Assembly (NCBI GenBank): GCA_021014325.1 | Contig: JAJGQC010000613.1 | Span: 62,001 to 126,000, forward strand | From: Plazaster borealis | Taxonomy: Eukaryota; Echinodermata; Asteroidea; Forcipulatida; Labidiasteridae | Direction of reading: 5' to 3' | DNA length: 64,000 nucleotides | In this document: piece by piece, positions 23,226 to 34,547 of the stretch | Layout of the letters: every line of letters starts with the position of its first letter | Position numbering within the stretch: position 1 is the stretch's first letter | Position numbers and translations under genes: made by a program | Notes under the pieces: model-generated | Told to the model about the DNA's origin: nothing | The model's database searches: none | What the model saw: only the letters and a program-made list of their open reading frames with translations

Positions 23226-24657
23226 ACAGAAGATTGTCCAAAAAGAGCCTTGCAACCTTGAATGTAGGCCTTGTCTGACTTGTAATTTTTTTAAGCACAC
23301 ATGAAGTGTGCATACAGTGTACCTGAAGTACTTTTACACCTATTCTCAGTGTGCATGCTCTACACGTACAAACTTATACATACACACTGTACACATGTAC
23401 TGCAGGTTGATAACTTTATTTACTGATGATAGCTATGTCACCTCAAAGATGATTTTCAATCGGCCACCATAAAACAAATTAAAAGAAAGTTACATACCAG
23501 ATCACAGCTAATTTTTCCATCCAGTGTGAATTGGTCAAACTCATAGGTTCTCTTTAAGATGATGGATTAATTTGTTTTGATATGGTGAAGTATGAGACTA
23601 GTTGTTATTTGGTCATTTAGCCTACTCCAAAGTTCTGCTCCTCTTTATTTGAATGACCTGTCCAGTAGCAAGTAAACACATGGGAGTGTATAGACAGTTC
23701 ACTCCACTACCCGACCCCTAGTATTGTAACTGTAAACTGATCACTTTTAAAGTAATGAACACAATTAATTAGTCACAAGATCTTTTAGAAGAAATACATA
23801 TGTGCCATCTTTTTCTGGCTTTTATTTGTTTAATAAGGTACATCTAAATTGGGATTATTTACACATGGCACTTTACAGTACTTCTTTTAATAAACCATAA
23901 GAAAACAATGTACATGTATTTGATCAGTTACCCTCATTGATCAAGTGTGTTTACAGGTACATGTACATGTACATTTGAGTACACATTTCCTGTAAACTAA
24001 AATTTAGAAATGAGCCACTTTTTAAATGTAATGTACAAATTGTACCAAACCCCTTATTTCCATCCACTTAATAATTCAGGTGCTTGATGTGTGGCACGTC
24101 TTCATTGTTGTTATGGGGTTTTCATAAATTCTTCATAGTATTTCTGTTTTGCTGGAGGGGGGGGGGGCGACTTATGTACAAGAGTGACATGTGTTACAGT
24201 ACAGTTTTTGAGGGGATCGCTCTGCAACACAGGCATAGCATAATGTTTGACAAGAATAAAATACATTTATTGAGCTGGACGACAGAAGAAATTGGCGTTT
24301 AATTTTATTTTATATAATATGGTTTTGGCTTACTAATCAAACAGATAAATTCCCTTGTCCCTTAGCAAATTGTTCTGATTTAAAACCTAGAGGTTATACA
24401 CAAGCATTGCAAAAATGTTAGCACTTAACAATTCTCATGTTATATTTGTTATTTTCTAATCCAGTACACAAAAGGTTAAGTCATTAAAAACAACACACTG
24501 AAATACAGATTCAAATTGTATTCAAATCAAGTGACTTTATACAAGAATTACATGAACATGTGTGCACTTCCATAAAATACAGGTAGTTTGTAGATTTTCA
24601 ACATCAGAATAATTCCAAACACTTTGATAAACCACGTACTAGGCAAAATTGTGTACC
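23226..24657. other. No gene seen (transposon interior)
   Basis: AT-rich sequence between the two transposon genes with ACATGTACATG words near 23950 and a G run near 24160. No splice-bounded frame continues either gene here. Confidence 0.5.
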
Positions 24658-24854
24658 CAGGGCCCAATTTCATAGAGCTGCTTGAGCACAAAAGTAGCTA
24701 AGCACATCAAAATTATGCTTGCCAGAATAAGGATACCAGCCAAAGTACCATGTCACATGTACAATCTGTGACTGGTATCCTGCTTATTTTGGCAAAGCAG
24801 AAAGTTGCTAAACGTAATTCTCTGCTTAAGCAGCTCCATGAAATTGGGCCCTGG
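24658..24854. repeat. Palindromic MITE, GGGCCCAATTTCAT family
   Basis: Inverted ends CCAGGGCCCAATTTCATAGA and its near-exact complement (CATGAAATTGGGCCCTGG), with inner pairing of GCTGCTTGAGCA / TGCTTAAGCAGC. It sits between the two converging genes of the THAP transposon. Shorter relics of the family occur at 38128-38215 and near 41195. Confidence 0.8.
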
Positions 24855-24974
24855 TCTGATACTTCATGGAGGCATTTGTGTCTCCATGGCCCTTGGTCAT
24901 TGCCCTTTTCTAAGGAAAAACTGCCTTGCCCTTACAAGAACAAAGTACATGTATATCAGGCCTGGTGTACCTAT

Positions 24975-26911
24975 TCACAAATCAAGTGGTGGATAGCGAA
25001 ATCCCTTGTACTGTCCAGTTGGGTTGGGAAAAGTTCTACGGATGGCATCCATGATGCATGACGGAAGAGGCACTCTGTTGAAACGGCCAAGGTATCCCCA
25101 ACACCATCTTACCACTTGCCTATAAGCAACATGACGATATTTTCTGAAAAATAATAAGTGAAATAAAACATCAATGTTTCAAATTGCCTCATTGTGTAGG
25201 GTGGTGGGGGGGGAGGAGCAGGGGAAAAGACATAATTCGGGAGGGGAGCTATATTATGTATGTATGAAACCATTTATTTGTGCGTTTTTTTCAATCTCAC
25301 TTTGGGGGGGTGCTCCAGCCCCATGGATTTACTTGTGAGTTCAACCATTTTAAGTCAAAGGGCGCACCTAAAAACACTAGAAAGCATCTCAATGGGGTGG
25401 GGTGAAGGGCTGAATGTATGATGGTATTTCAAGTATGCTACACCATGCAGGTATAGTGTGACAGGGTATTCAAGCGGTACATTTTTTCCAGGCTACGTGT
25501 AGCAGCAGAGGTCATACAATGAAGAGCGGTTTTGTTCAACTCTGTATCTACATGCATACGTACAATAGTATACATATAGCAAATAGCACACTGATCAACC
25601 ATGGAGGAAGAAAATTATGTACTTACTGATCAAGTGTCCCTCAACTGCATCTCGTCCATAGTAAGCCCGATACTGTAGATAGGCAGTCTCCAAGACACCA
25701 GGGTGGAGGCACACAGCTTCAAACCAATCATGTGAGCTTAGACACTGGTTTACGTCATTCAAGTCTATCTCTAGATCCACCATTTTGGCCCTTGTTTTGT
25801 CTTCTTCCTTGCAGCATATGCAGTTCACCAATGGTTGTTGGACACAGTGGCCACAGGAACACCTTTAAAGAACAATTGGACGTAGACTAGGAATATCAAG
25901 AGAAATATAGACAAGCTGTTTTGGGTACTTTATGGAGGACCATCATTTCATAAACTAATTGGCCATTATAGGCTAACTTGAAAAAACAAAAGGGGCACTA
26001 AATAAGTAACGCTATTACAAATGAACTTTGTTTTACGTGCATGGTGACTATGTTGCAATAATATTCGGTCATAAAATCCCACCCCGGAACCTGCTATAAT
26101 ATTTTATGGAACTTGCATATTGAAAAGTATATCACCAAATAACAGCATCATTATTTTTAACAACACACAGGTACTAAGTGATGTATGAAAAAACCCTGAA
26201 ACAGCCTGCCACATTGACATCCATTGACACCTATAAAGAAATGGTTGAAGGAAGAAAATTATTTTTAACTCTCCATACACTACCGATATGCAATGACTGC
26301 CAATGGGCTTATGAGCAGAGCATGACATGTAGTATTTTCTTTTAGAATGGGTCTACTGTGCCAATAAAAGGGTTATTGTTTTGTGTAACTTATTACAGGC
26401 ACTTGACATGATCGTAATGGGTCGATCAGCCCCCCCCCCCCCGCAAAAAAACAACAAGAAGGCTTATGAATTGAAATACTGTATCGAAATGCTGCACTGG
26501 TTTACCGAAATCGGCACATAATATTGTGCATCAGTAGTAAACATGTATCATACATGTATGTAGGAGCAGGCCTACGTATACTCTGTACCAAATAACAACA
26601 ATACACAGTCATGAGGTCATCCATTTGCTTAGCCTCTCAATATAACTGAATAAACTAATTACCATGCCGTATTAAGCAGTCGGTCTTGGTTCCGCTCATC
26701 GTTCTCACCAGCTTGATCGTTGTCGGCAGACAGCAAGCGGCTCAAACCGGTATGGTTCTGCCCCACGAACCACTGCTTCGTCGTCACTTTGCTCCCCTCT
26801 CTCATCGGGAGAGCTCCCCTCTACGCTATCACTATCATCTACAGTGCTTGCAGAGTACACCTCTTCTTCATCAATGCTAAATTCCTCCCAGGACCCGTTG
26901 CTATCCGACAT
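24975..26911 (-). pseudogene. P2X7 intracellular-domain-like protein of the transposon
   Basis: Three exons on the minus strand: 26911-26663, 25862-25627 and 25143-24975. Exon 1 has an acidic Ser-rich start (MSDSNGSWEEFSIDEEE, then PYRFEPL). Exon 2 encodes a Cys-rich segment (WCSCGHCVQQP, CICCKEE) and ETAYLQYRAYYG. Exon 3 encodes YRHVAYRQVVRWCWGYLGR, LPSCIMDAIRRTFP and QYKGF before TGA. This order is that of the P2X7 cytosolic C-terminal (ballast-like) domain, without any P2X channel part. Two frame breaks are needed: one extra base near 26752, and a one-base mismatch at the exon 2/3 join. It diverges from the THAP gene, and its role is unknown. Confidence 0.65.
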
Positions 26912-27221
26912 TTTAGAGGATTTTCCAGTCGTCTCTGCATAGAGGTGGTTCGTTAACCATTGCAATGCGCATACACAACGCGGTGTAAACAAACACAACT
27001 CCCACAAGTGACGTCACACATTTCTATCTGAGATTGATGACGTCACGGGGCTTTTCGCGATTCTCGTTAAAAAGCACGTCCGAGGGGTGTTCGAAATGAT
27101 TTTTTTTTTACATTTAAAAAATATTTTGATAAGATGTGAACTGTATGAACGTAAAGCTTGAACACTTATTTATGGATTGTAGCAAATAGTACTTCCTGTT
27201 TGGTCTCGTTCAAGTACTTCT

Positions 27222-27850
27222 TTAACCCCCACTATTTGCACAGGTTTGTGTTAACCCATTTTTCCCTTTCAGGTTTGTACATAACTTATTTTTGCAGTTA
27301 GTGTTACCCGTTCTATTACAGGATTGTGTTTACTTTTTCATTTACAGGTTTGTAAATAATTTACTATTTTTACAGGTTCTAATTTTTAACTACGTTCTTT
27401 TTACAGGATTGTGTTAACCCCCATTTTTTTCACAGGTTTGTGTAAACACATTTTTTTCTTTTCAGGTTTGTACATAACTAATTATTTTTTGAAGGTTGTA
27501 TAACCCGTCCTTTTACAGGGTCGTGTTAACCCCATTTTTTCGCAGGTTTGTTTTAACTTTCTCCTTCACAGGTTTTGTAAATAATTTACTTTTTGTGCAG
27601 GTTCTAAACTTTTAACTACGTTCTCTTTACAGGATTGTGTTAACCCCCACTTTTTTCACAGGTTTGTGTTAACCCATTTTTTCTTTTCAGGTTTGTACAT
27701 AACTTATTTTTTTCAGGTTAGATAACCCGTTCTTCTACAGGATTGTGTTAACCCCATCTTTTCCCAGGTTTGTGTTAACTTTTTCCTTGCAGGTTTGTAA
27801 ACTAATTATCATTTTTGTCCAGGATCTATAACCCGTTCTCTACACAGGAA
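27222..27850 (+). repeat. Splice-acceptor-like repeat ladder, 5' region of Penelope copy 1
   Basis: About twenty imperfect units of 25-36 bases, each a pyrimidine stretch followed by (A)CAGG(T/A)TTGT and then TTAACC or AATAATT. Each unit resembles a 3' splice site (polypyrimidine plus CAG/G). It precedes the first ATG of the element at 27895 and continues the ladder left behind at 17870-18071. Confidence 0.7.
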
Positions 27851-27894
27851 TGATTTAACATATTTTCGCTTTACTGTATTCCCCCTTATCCATC

Positions 27895-30640
27895 ATGGCA
27901 CTTGCTCCTGACACCAAGTGCATTTTCCGTAAACTTCGTAAGCTTAAAGAAAAGCACACCCGTTACTTGTCACATCTTGATAACTACCGTTTTTATCGCT
28001 TGTCCCGTATCATTCCCAAGGGGCTACAGATCAAGTGTACCCCCTTCCTTTGAGGACCTTGACCCATCCTTTTTGAAGAAATGGAACAAGACACTAACTA
28101 ACACGTCTTTCCGTTTGATCAAGTTACTGGAAAATCAATGCCAACAATTCATTGATAACCAGTTACTTGAGATAACAGACACTGAGTCTCAACTCCAGGA
28201 GTCATGCTCTATTGAAGAGTATGAACAGTTACAAGATACCATACTATCTAACGTCAAGCATCTAAGGTCCACCCTAATGAGCATCTAAGGTCCACCCTAA
28301 TGGACAAACAGAACAAGAAACGTATGAATGTCCAAGCTAACCATAAGAAACACATTCATAGACGTTTCCACAGTAGGAGAACCACCATTGCTCCTCCTAC
28401 TGTTAGGTCGCCAGAGACTAATACTGTAGTTAATCTCTCTGACATGGTCCTTACTGACCCACAGGTTAAACTCCTCTCAAGGGGTCTTAAGTTTTGCCCC
28501 ACAGAGAACCTAACCAACTTATTTTCCAACAGGACATGGCCCAATTCAATCGTAGGTTACGCCTACGTGAATACTTTCATGTAGAACCCCCCATGGATGA
28601 AGAGTCATCTGTGGAGACCCAACCAATTACCCGCAACCGCTTCAAGGAAAAGAGTACTTGGGTACCCCTAAGAACCGAGTTGTGTCTGTAGAGTCATACA
28701 TCAATTCGGTTAACTCAGTGGTTCTTATGGTCCGTAATACCCCTACTTCCAATAACCTCCCCCAAGATGAGCGACACGCCCTTACACAACTCCGCCAATC
28801 ACCAGACATAGTGATTAAACGGGCTGACAAGGGGTCCGCAGTTGTAGTCATGAACACACATGACTATATTGCTGAGGGCCTCAGACAGCTTAGCAATACT
28901 GATCATTACATTGAATGTGCCACTGATCCCACTCAATCTTTCTCCCAAGATATCAGCGACACCCTGGTTAGAATTTATAATGCCAATGGTATCGAGAAAG
29001 ATACACTTAACTATCTCCTCCCACATGACCCCCGTACAGCAAGGTTCTACCTTCTACCCAAGATACACAAGCCCAATAACCCGGGTAGACCAATTGTATC
29101 TGGGAATGGTAGCCCCACAGAGCGCATTTCTGAGTTTGTCGATAGCTTTCTCAAACCCTTAGTCTGCCGTATTCCTTCCTTCATCAAGGATACCAAAGAC
29201 TTTCTCCACAAACTAGATGAGGTCAAGCACCAAATACCTGACTCTGCCATTCTGGTTACTTTTGATGTTTCATCATTGTATACTAACATACCCCATCATG
29301 AAGGCATGAGTGCATGTGTCTCTGCCCTCAATGCTAGTAAACAATCCCGCCCGTCAGTGAGACATATTAAGGAACTCATCAGCCACATTCTCATGAAGAA
29401 TAATTTTTCATTTTCTGACAGGCACTTTCTACAGGTACAGGGTACTGCCATGGGTACCAAAATGGCACCCTCATATGCTAACTTATTCATGTCTCAGTTG
29501 GAGGACAGACTCCTGTCCTCTGCCCCCAAACGCCCACTAGTTTGGTGGAGATTTATTGATGATATTTTCTCCATCTGGTGTGGTGGCAAGGACAGCTTGG
29601 ATGAGTTTATTGACCATATAAACTCATTTCACCCCACCATAAAGTTCACTACCGAACACTCTCTCACAAGTGTGAATTTTCTAGATGTTACCATAACCAA
29701 ATCCCCTAATGGCATTGTCACGGATGTCTACAGTAAACCCACCGACACCCACCAGTACCTTCTCTCCAACAGTTGCCACCCTAGTCACTGTAAGAAGGCA
29801 ATTGCTTACAGTAAGGCCTTACGTATCAGACGTATCTGTTCCACAGATACCCTGTACAAGAGGCGCTCATCAGAGCTAAGGAAACACCTTGTATCTAGAG
29901 GCCACAGCGAACGCAGGGTCCAACTTGCAATCAACAGGGCTCTCAACGTACCTCGTCATACTCTGTTGACTAACACGGGAACTAAAAAAGCTCCTACCAA
30001 TAGAGTCGCCTTGGTCACCACCTTCCACCCCGAACTACCTAAACTTTCCTCAATCCTCAATAATAACATGACCATCCTTCACTCCTCCAACAGGTTACAC
30101 TCAGCAATCCCTGAGGTCCCCATGGTTGCATTCCGCCGTCCTAAGAACCTGGGTGACATCCTAGTCAGGGCCAAACTTCCCCCAGGTACAGTCCGAACAG
30201 AACCCTCAACAGAAATACTGGGCTGTCACAAATGTACCCGTTCCAAATGTAGAACGTGTCTGTACATCAAGCCCTCACTTAAGGTAAAGAGTTATATCAC
30301 TGGCTCTTCATACAACATCAAGACCGACTCCCAATGTAGCACACCTAATGTAGTCTATGTCATATCATGTAAGAGATGTGGGCTACAATATGTGGGAGAG
30401 ACTAAGACCAAACTCAGTCTTCGCTTTGCGAATCATGTCTCTTCCATAAAGACCAAGAAACCGTACCCAGTCTCTATCCACTTCAACAGCCCCAATCATA
30501 GTGTCAAGGATGTTGAACTTCTGGTGATTGAAGCTTGCAATGGTGATGACACACACCGCAAGCATAGAGAATCACATTGGATTCACCAACTCAAGACAGT
30601 CCAACCCTTTGGACTAAACATAAACACTGGTGTTAAATAA
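27895..30640 (+). pseudogene. Penelope-like element copy 1: RT + GIY-YIG polyprotein, frameshifted
   Basis: Starts at ATG (MALAPDTKCIFRKLRKLKEK) and ends NINTGVK* at 30640. From 28658 the frame is open for 660 codons and contains the reverse transcriptase (FDVSSLYTNIP, QGTAMGTKMAP, FIDD), a Cys-rich linker (CHKCTRSKCRTC) and a GIY-YIG nuclease (VVYVISC, YVGETKTKLSLR). The upstream part is broken: a probable frame change near 28030-28050, a 23-bp tandem duplication at 28259-28304, a 4-base loss near 28503 and a 1-base loss near 28665, the last two judged against copy 2. The family copies itself by target-primed reverse transcription. This copy is probably dead. Confidence 0.85.
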
Positions 30641-30738
30641 CTTCCCATTACCCTCCACTTCACTCCTCTGCCTGATAATTTATTTGTTGTATATATTCTG
30701 TAAATAAAGTGTAAATAAACACATTTTTTTCTGTCAAT
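30641..30738 (+). other. Penelope copy 1, 3' untranslated end
   Basis: CTTCCCATTACCCTCCACTT.. up to TTTTTTTCTGTCAAT, with AATAAA signals (GTAAATAAAGTG, AAATAAACAC). The same tail recurs at 31051-31168 and after copy 2 (from 33946). Confidence 0.75.
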
Positions 30739-31053
30739 ATCGTATACCATTGTATATTGCTTTCTTCATAAAGACTGGTGTAGTAAATGGAGTAAGCAGT
30801 TCATACAATACAAGTGGGGGGGGGGGTTACCGTTTGAAACACTGAGATGATGTGCTTGACACGGTAGTTGCACGACATGTAAACAAAACGTCGTGCTCTT
30901 ACCGTGTCGAATCCAATTGAATTCTCAGTCGGGTGATGCCCTTTGGAAATAACAAAAGCTTTAACAAAGTTTTAGTACTTTTGTTGAAATTATCACAATC
31001 CTCGCGTATGCACCCGTCCTCCATTGAACAGAAACATATTTAAATGACAGTAA
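30739..31053 (+). repeat. 315-bp direct repeat, left copy
   Basis: Near-identical to 34883-35194. It contains a strong hairpin at 30858-30908: GACACGGTA and GCACGAC pair with GTCGTGC and TACCGTGTC around an ATGTAAACAAAAC loop, with 3-base internal bulges. The repeat pair brackets the second Penelope cluster. Confidence 0.85.
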
Positions 31054-31650
31054 ACACTGGTGTTAAATAACTTCCCATTACCCTCCACTTCACTCCTCTG
31101 CCTGATAATTCATTTGTTGTATATATTCTGTAAATAAAGTGTAAATAAACACATTTTTTTCTGTCAATAAGTTGTTTTTTATAAATTTCTTACTATAAAT
31201 ATCTCATGTAGTAACCTTTTTTTCCACAGGTCCCTCACACCTATTTTTAATATCATCCTACCTTTGATCTTGCTATTCTTTAATTGACCATTGTTAGTTG
31301 CATCATGATGCAACTTGCTCTCCAATCCTACCCTTTCATGTTTCCCTGCATTGTTATCGAACAATGCATTTACCACTTTTATGGTCCAGTAATCCATCCT
31401 TTCATACTATACATCCTTTGTCCTCACCACTTTACTCCTATTGGTTCATAGCCACCAATTGTTTCTGAAATAGAAACTTTGATTGGCTATTATTTTCCCT
31501 TCTTTCTGGATCCTTCCCTTAATCCCTTTCCCCTCTCTTTTTCTATAAATGGATATGTATTTGTTTGTACTTGTTTTATGCCTCTGAAGAAGGTCCGGTT
31601 TGGATCGAAAGCTAAGGCCATCTACCCTACTCATTATATATATATATATA
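31051..31650 (+). mobile_element. Penelope 3' tail plus LTR-like leader upstream of copy 2
   Basis: Begins inside the end of the coding region (TAAACACTGGTGTTAAATAA), passes the 3' tail, then about 470 bases (31169-31640) that are repeated almost exactly downstream of copy 2 at about 34043-34515, and ends in a TA tract. Such partial copies flanking a Penelope element form its pseudo-LTR. The leader ends with CTGAAGAAGGTCCGG..GGATCGAAAGC, a hammerhead-like core. Confidence 0.75.
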
Positions 31651-33945
31651 GCTAACCATAAGAAACACATTCATAGACGTTTCCACAGTAGGAGAACCAC
31701 CATTGCTCCTCCTACTGTTAGGTCGCCAGAGACTAATACTGTAGTTAATCTCTCTGACATGGTCCTTACTGACCCACAGGTTAAACTCCTCTCAAGGGGT
31801 CTTAAGTTTTGCCCCACACCCAGAGAACCTAACCAACTTATTTTCCAACAGGACATGGCCCAATTCAATCGTAGGTTACGCCTACGTGAATACTTTCATG
31901 TAGAGCCCTCCATGGATGAAGAGTCATCTGTGGAGACCCAACCAATTACCCACAACCGCTTCAAGGAAAAGAGTACTTGGGTACCCCCTAAGAACCGAGA
32001 TGTGTCTCTAGAGACATACATCAATTCGGTTAACTCTGAGGTTCTTAAGGTCCCTAATACCCCTACTTCCAATAACCTCCCCCAAGATACACAACTCCGC
32101 CAATCACCAGACATAGTGATTAAACGGGCTGACAAGGGGTCCGCAGTTGTAGTCATGAACACACATGACTATATTGCTGAGGGCCTCAGACAGCTCAGCA
32201 ACACTGATCATTACATTGAATGTACCACTGATCCCACTCAATCTTTCTCCCAAGATATCAGCGACACCCTGGTTAGAATTTATAATGCTAATGGTATCGA
32301 GAAAGATACACTTAACTATCTCCTCCCACATGACCCCCGTACAGCAAGGTTCTACCTTCTACCCAAGATACACAAGCCCAATAACCCGGGTAGACCAATT
32401 GTATTTGGGAATGGTAGCCCCACAGAGCGCATTTCTGAGTTTGTCGATAGCTTTCTCAAACCCTTAGTCTGCCGTATTCCTTCCTTCATCAAGGATACCA
32501 AAGACTTTCTCCACAAACTAGATGAGGTCAAGCACCAAATACCTGACTCTGCCATTCTGGTTACTTTTGATGTTTCATCATTGTATACTAACATACCCCA
32601 TCATGAAGGCATGAGTGCATGTGTCTCTGCCCTCAATGCTAGTAAACAATCCCGCCCGTCAGTGAGACATATTAAGGAACTCATCAGCCACATTCTCATG
32701 AAGAATAATTTTTCATTTTCTGACAGGCACTTTCTACAGGTACAGGGTACTGCCATGGGTACCAAAATGACACCCTCATATGCTAACTTATTCATGTCTC
32801 AGTTGGAGGACAGACTCCTGTCCTCTGCCCCCAACCGCCCACTAGTTTGGTGGAGATTTATTGATGATATTTTCTCCATCTGGTGTGGTGGCAAGGACAG
32901 CTTGGATGAGTTTATTGACCATATAAACTCATTTCACCCCACCATAAAGTTCACTACCGAATACTCTCTCACAAGTGTGAATTTTCTAGATGTTACCATA
33001 ACCAAATCCCCTAATGGCATTGTCACGGATGTCTACAGTAAACCCACCAACACCCACCAGTACCTTCTCTCCAACAGTTGCCACCCTAGTCACTGTAAGA
33101 AGGCAATTGCTTACAGTCAGGCCTTACGTATCAGACGTATCTGTTCTACAGATACCCTGTACAAGAGGCGCTCATCAGAGCTAAGGAAACACCTTGTATC
33201 TAGGGGCCACAGCGAACGCAGGGTCCAACTTGCAATCAACAGGGCTCTCAACGTACCTCGTCATACTCTGTTGACTAACACGGGAACTAAAAAAGCTCCT
33301 ACCAATAGAGTGGCCTTGGTCACCACCTTCCACCCCGAACTACCTAAACTTTCCTCAATCCTCAATAATAACATGACCATCCTTCACTCCTCCAACAGGT
33401 TACACTCAGCAATCCCTGAGGTCCCCATGGTTGCATTCCGCCGTCCTAAGAACCTGGGTGACATCCTAGTCAGGGCCAAACTTCCCCCAGGTACAGTCCG
33501 AACTGAACCCTCAACAGAAATACTGGGCTGTCACAAATGTACCCGTTCCAAATGTAGAACGTGTCTGTACATCAAGCCCTCACTTAAGGTAAAGAGTCAT
33601 ACCACTGGCTCTTCATACAACATCAAGACCGACTCCCAATGTAGCACACCTAATGTAGTTTATGTCATATCATGTAAGAGATGTGGGCTACAATATGTGG
33701 GAGAGACTAAGACCAAACTCAGTCTTCGCTTTGCGAATCATGTCTCTTCCATAAAGACCAAAAAACCGTACCCAGTCTCTATCCACTTCAACAGCCCCAA
33801 CCATAGTGTCAAGGATGTTGAACTTCTGGTGATTGAAGCTTGCAATGGTGATGACACACACCGCAAGCATATAGAATCACACTGGATTCACCAACTCAAG
33901 ACAGTCCAACCCTTTGGACTAAACATAAACACTGGTGTTAAATAA
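31651..33945 (+). CDS. Penelope-like element copy 2: RT + GIY-YIG, open frame, 5'-truncated
   Basis: An uninterrupted frame of 764 codons after a TA tract, starting mid-protein (ANHKKHIHRR) without an ATG. RT motif A is FDVSSLYTNIP at about 32565, motif B QGTAMGTKM at about 32741 and the FIDD active-site motif at 32857-32868. NFLDVT follows. The Cys motif CHKCTRSKCRTC (about 33530) and the GIY-YIG nuclease (VVYVISC..YVGETKTKLSLRF..H) close the protein. It is very close to copy 1, so both moved recently. It lacks the first 140 or so codons, so it cannot start translation in the normal way. Confidence 0.9.
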   Translation, partial: ANHKKHIHRRFHSRRTTIAPPTVRSPETNTVVNLSDMVLTDPQVKLLSRGLKFCPTPREPNQLIFQQDMAQFNRRLRLREYFHVEPSMDEESSVETQPITHNRFKEKSTWVPPKNRDVSLETYINSVNSEVLKVPNTPTSNNLPQDTQLRQSPDIVIKRADKGSAVVVMNTHDYIAEGLRQLSNTDHYIECTTDPTQSFSQDISDTLVRIYNANGIEKDTLNYLLPHDPRTARFYLLPKIHKPNNPGRPIVFGNGSPTERISEFVDSFLKPLVCRIPSFIKDTKDFLHKLDEVKHQIPDSAILVTFDVSSLYTNIPHHEGMSACVSALNASKQSRPSVRHIKELISHILMKNNFSFSDRHFLQVQGTAMGTKMTPSYANLFMSQLEDRLLSSAPNRPLVWWRFIDDIFSIWCGGKDSLDEFIDHINSFHPTIKFTTEYSLTSVNFLDVTITKSPNGIVTDVYSKPTNTHQYLLSNSCHPSHCKKAIAYSQALRIRRICSTDTLYKRRSSELRKHLVSRGHSERRVQLAINRALNVPRHTLLTNTGTKKAPTNRVALVTTFHPELPKLSSILNNNMTILHSSNRLHSAIPEVPMVAFRRPKNLGDILVRAKLPPGTVRTEPSTEILGCHKCTRSKCRTCLYIKPSLKVKSHTTGSSYNIKTDSQCSTPNVVYVISCKRCGLQYVGETKTKLSLRFANHVSSIKTKKPYPVSIHFNSPNHSVKDVELLVIEACNGDDTHRKHIESHWIHQLKTVQPFGLNINTGVK

Positions 33946-34508
33946 CTTCCCATTACCCTCCACTTCACTCCTCTGCCTGATAATTCATCTGTTGTATATA
34001 TTCTGTAAATAAAGTGTAAATAAACACATTTTTTTCTGTCAATAATTTGATTTTTAAGAAATTTCTTACTATAAATATCTCATGTAGTAACCTTTTTTTC
34101 CACAGGTCCCTCACACCTATTTTTAATATCATCCTACCTTTGATCTTGCTATTCTTTAATTGACCATTGTTAGTTGCATCATGATGCAACTTGCTCTCCA
34201 ATCCCACCCTTTCATGTTTCCCTGCATTGTTATCGAACAATGCATTTACCACTTTTATGGTCCAGTAATCCATCCTTTCATACTATACATCCTTTGTCCT
34301 CACCACTTTACTCCTATTGGTTCATAGCCACCAATTGTTTCTGAAATAGAAACTTTGATTGGCTATAATTTCCCGCTTCTTTCTGGATCCTTCCCTTAAT
34401 CCCTTTCCCCTCTCTTTTTCTATAAATGGATATGTATTTGTTTGTACTTGTTTTATGCCTCTGAAGAAGGTCCGGTCTGGATCGAAAGCTAAGGCCATCT
34501 ACCCTACT

Positions 34509-34515
<7 letters not shown>
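33946..34515 (+). mobile_element. Penelope copy 2, 3' tail and LTR-like repeat
   Basis: Repeats the order seen at 31054-31640: the AATAAA-bearing tail, the CATGTAGTAACC block, CATCATGATGCAAC, and the CTGAAGAAGGTCCGGTCTGG core at about 34460. It closes in a longer TA tract (to about 34545). Confidence 0.8.

Positions 34516-34545
<30 letters not shown>

Positions 34546-34547
<2 letters not shown>

Larger units (their letters stand above)
18072..27221. mobile_element. THAP-type DNA transposon (Kolobok-like), inserted in a Penelope element
   Basis: A 9150-base element bounded by perfect 18-bp inverted repeats (AGAAGTACTTGAACGAGA) and flanked by TTAA on both sides (18068-18071, 27222-27225). It carries a spliced THAP-domain transposase relic on + and a spliced P2X7-tail-like gene on -. 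TTAA duplications plus a THAP transposase are established features of the Kolobok superfamily; piggyBac also uses TTAA but has other termini and no THAP domain. Inside the tips, a second inverted block (GACGTCA..TGTGGGAGTT) occurs at about 18269-18288 and 26996-27016. The long 3' intergenic part (23226-24974) holds one MITE and no further gene. Confidence 0.85.

Noticed and set aside
28860..33870. Many 60-100 codon frames opposite or offset to the Penelope RT frame
   Set aside because: Shadows of the RT/GIY-YIG frame; the same ones appear in both copies.
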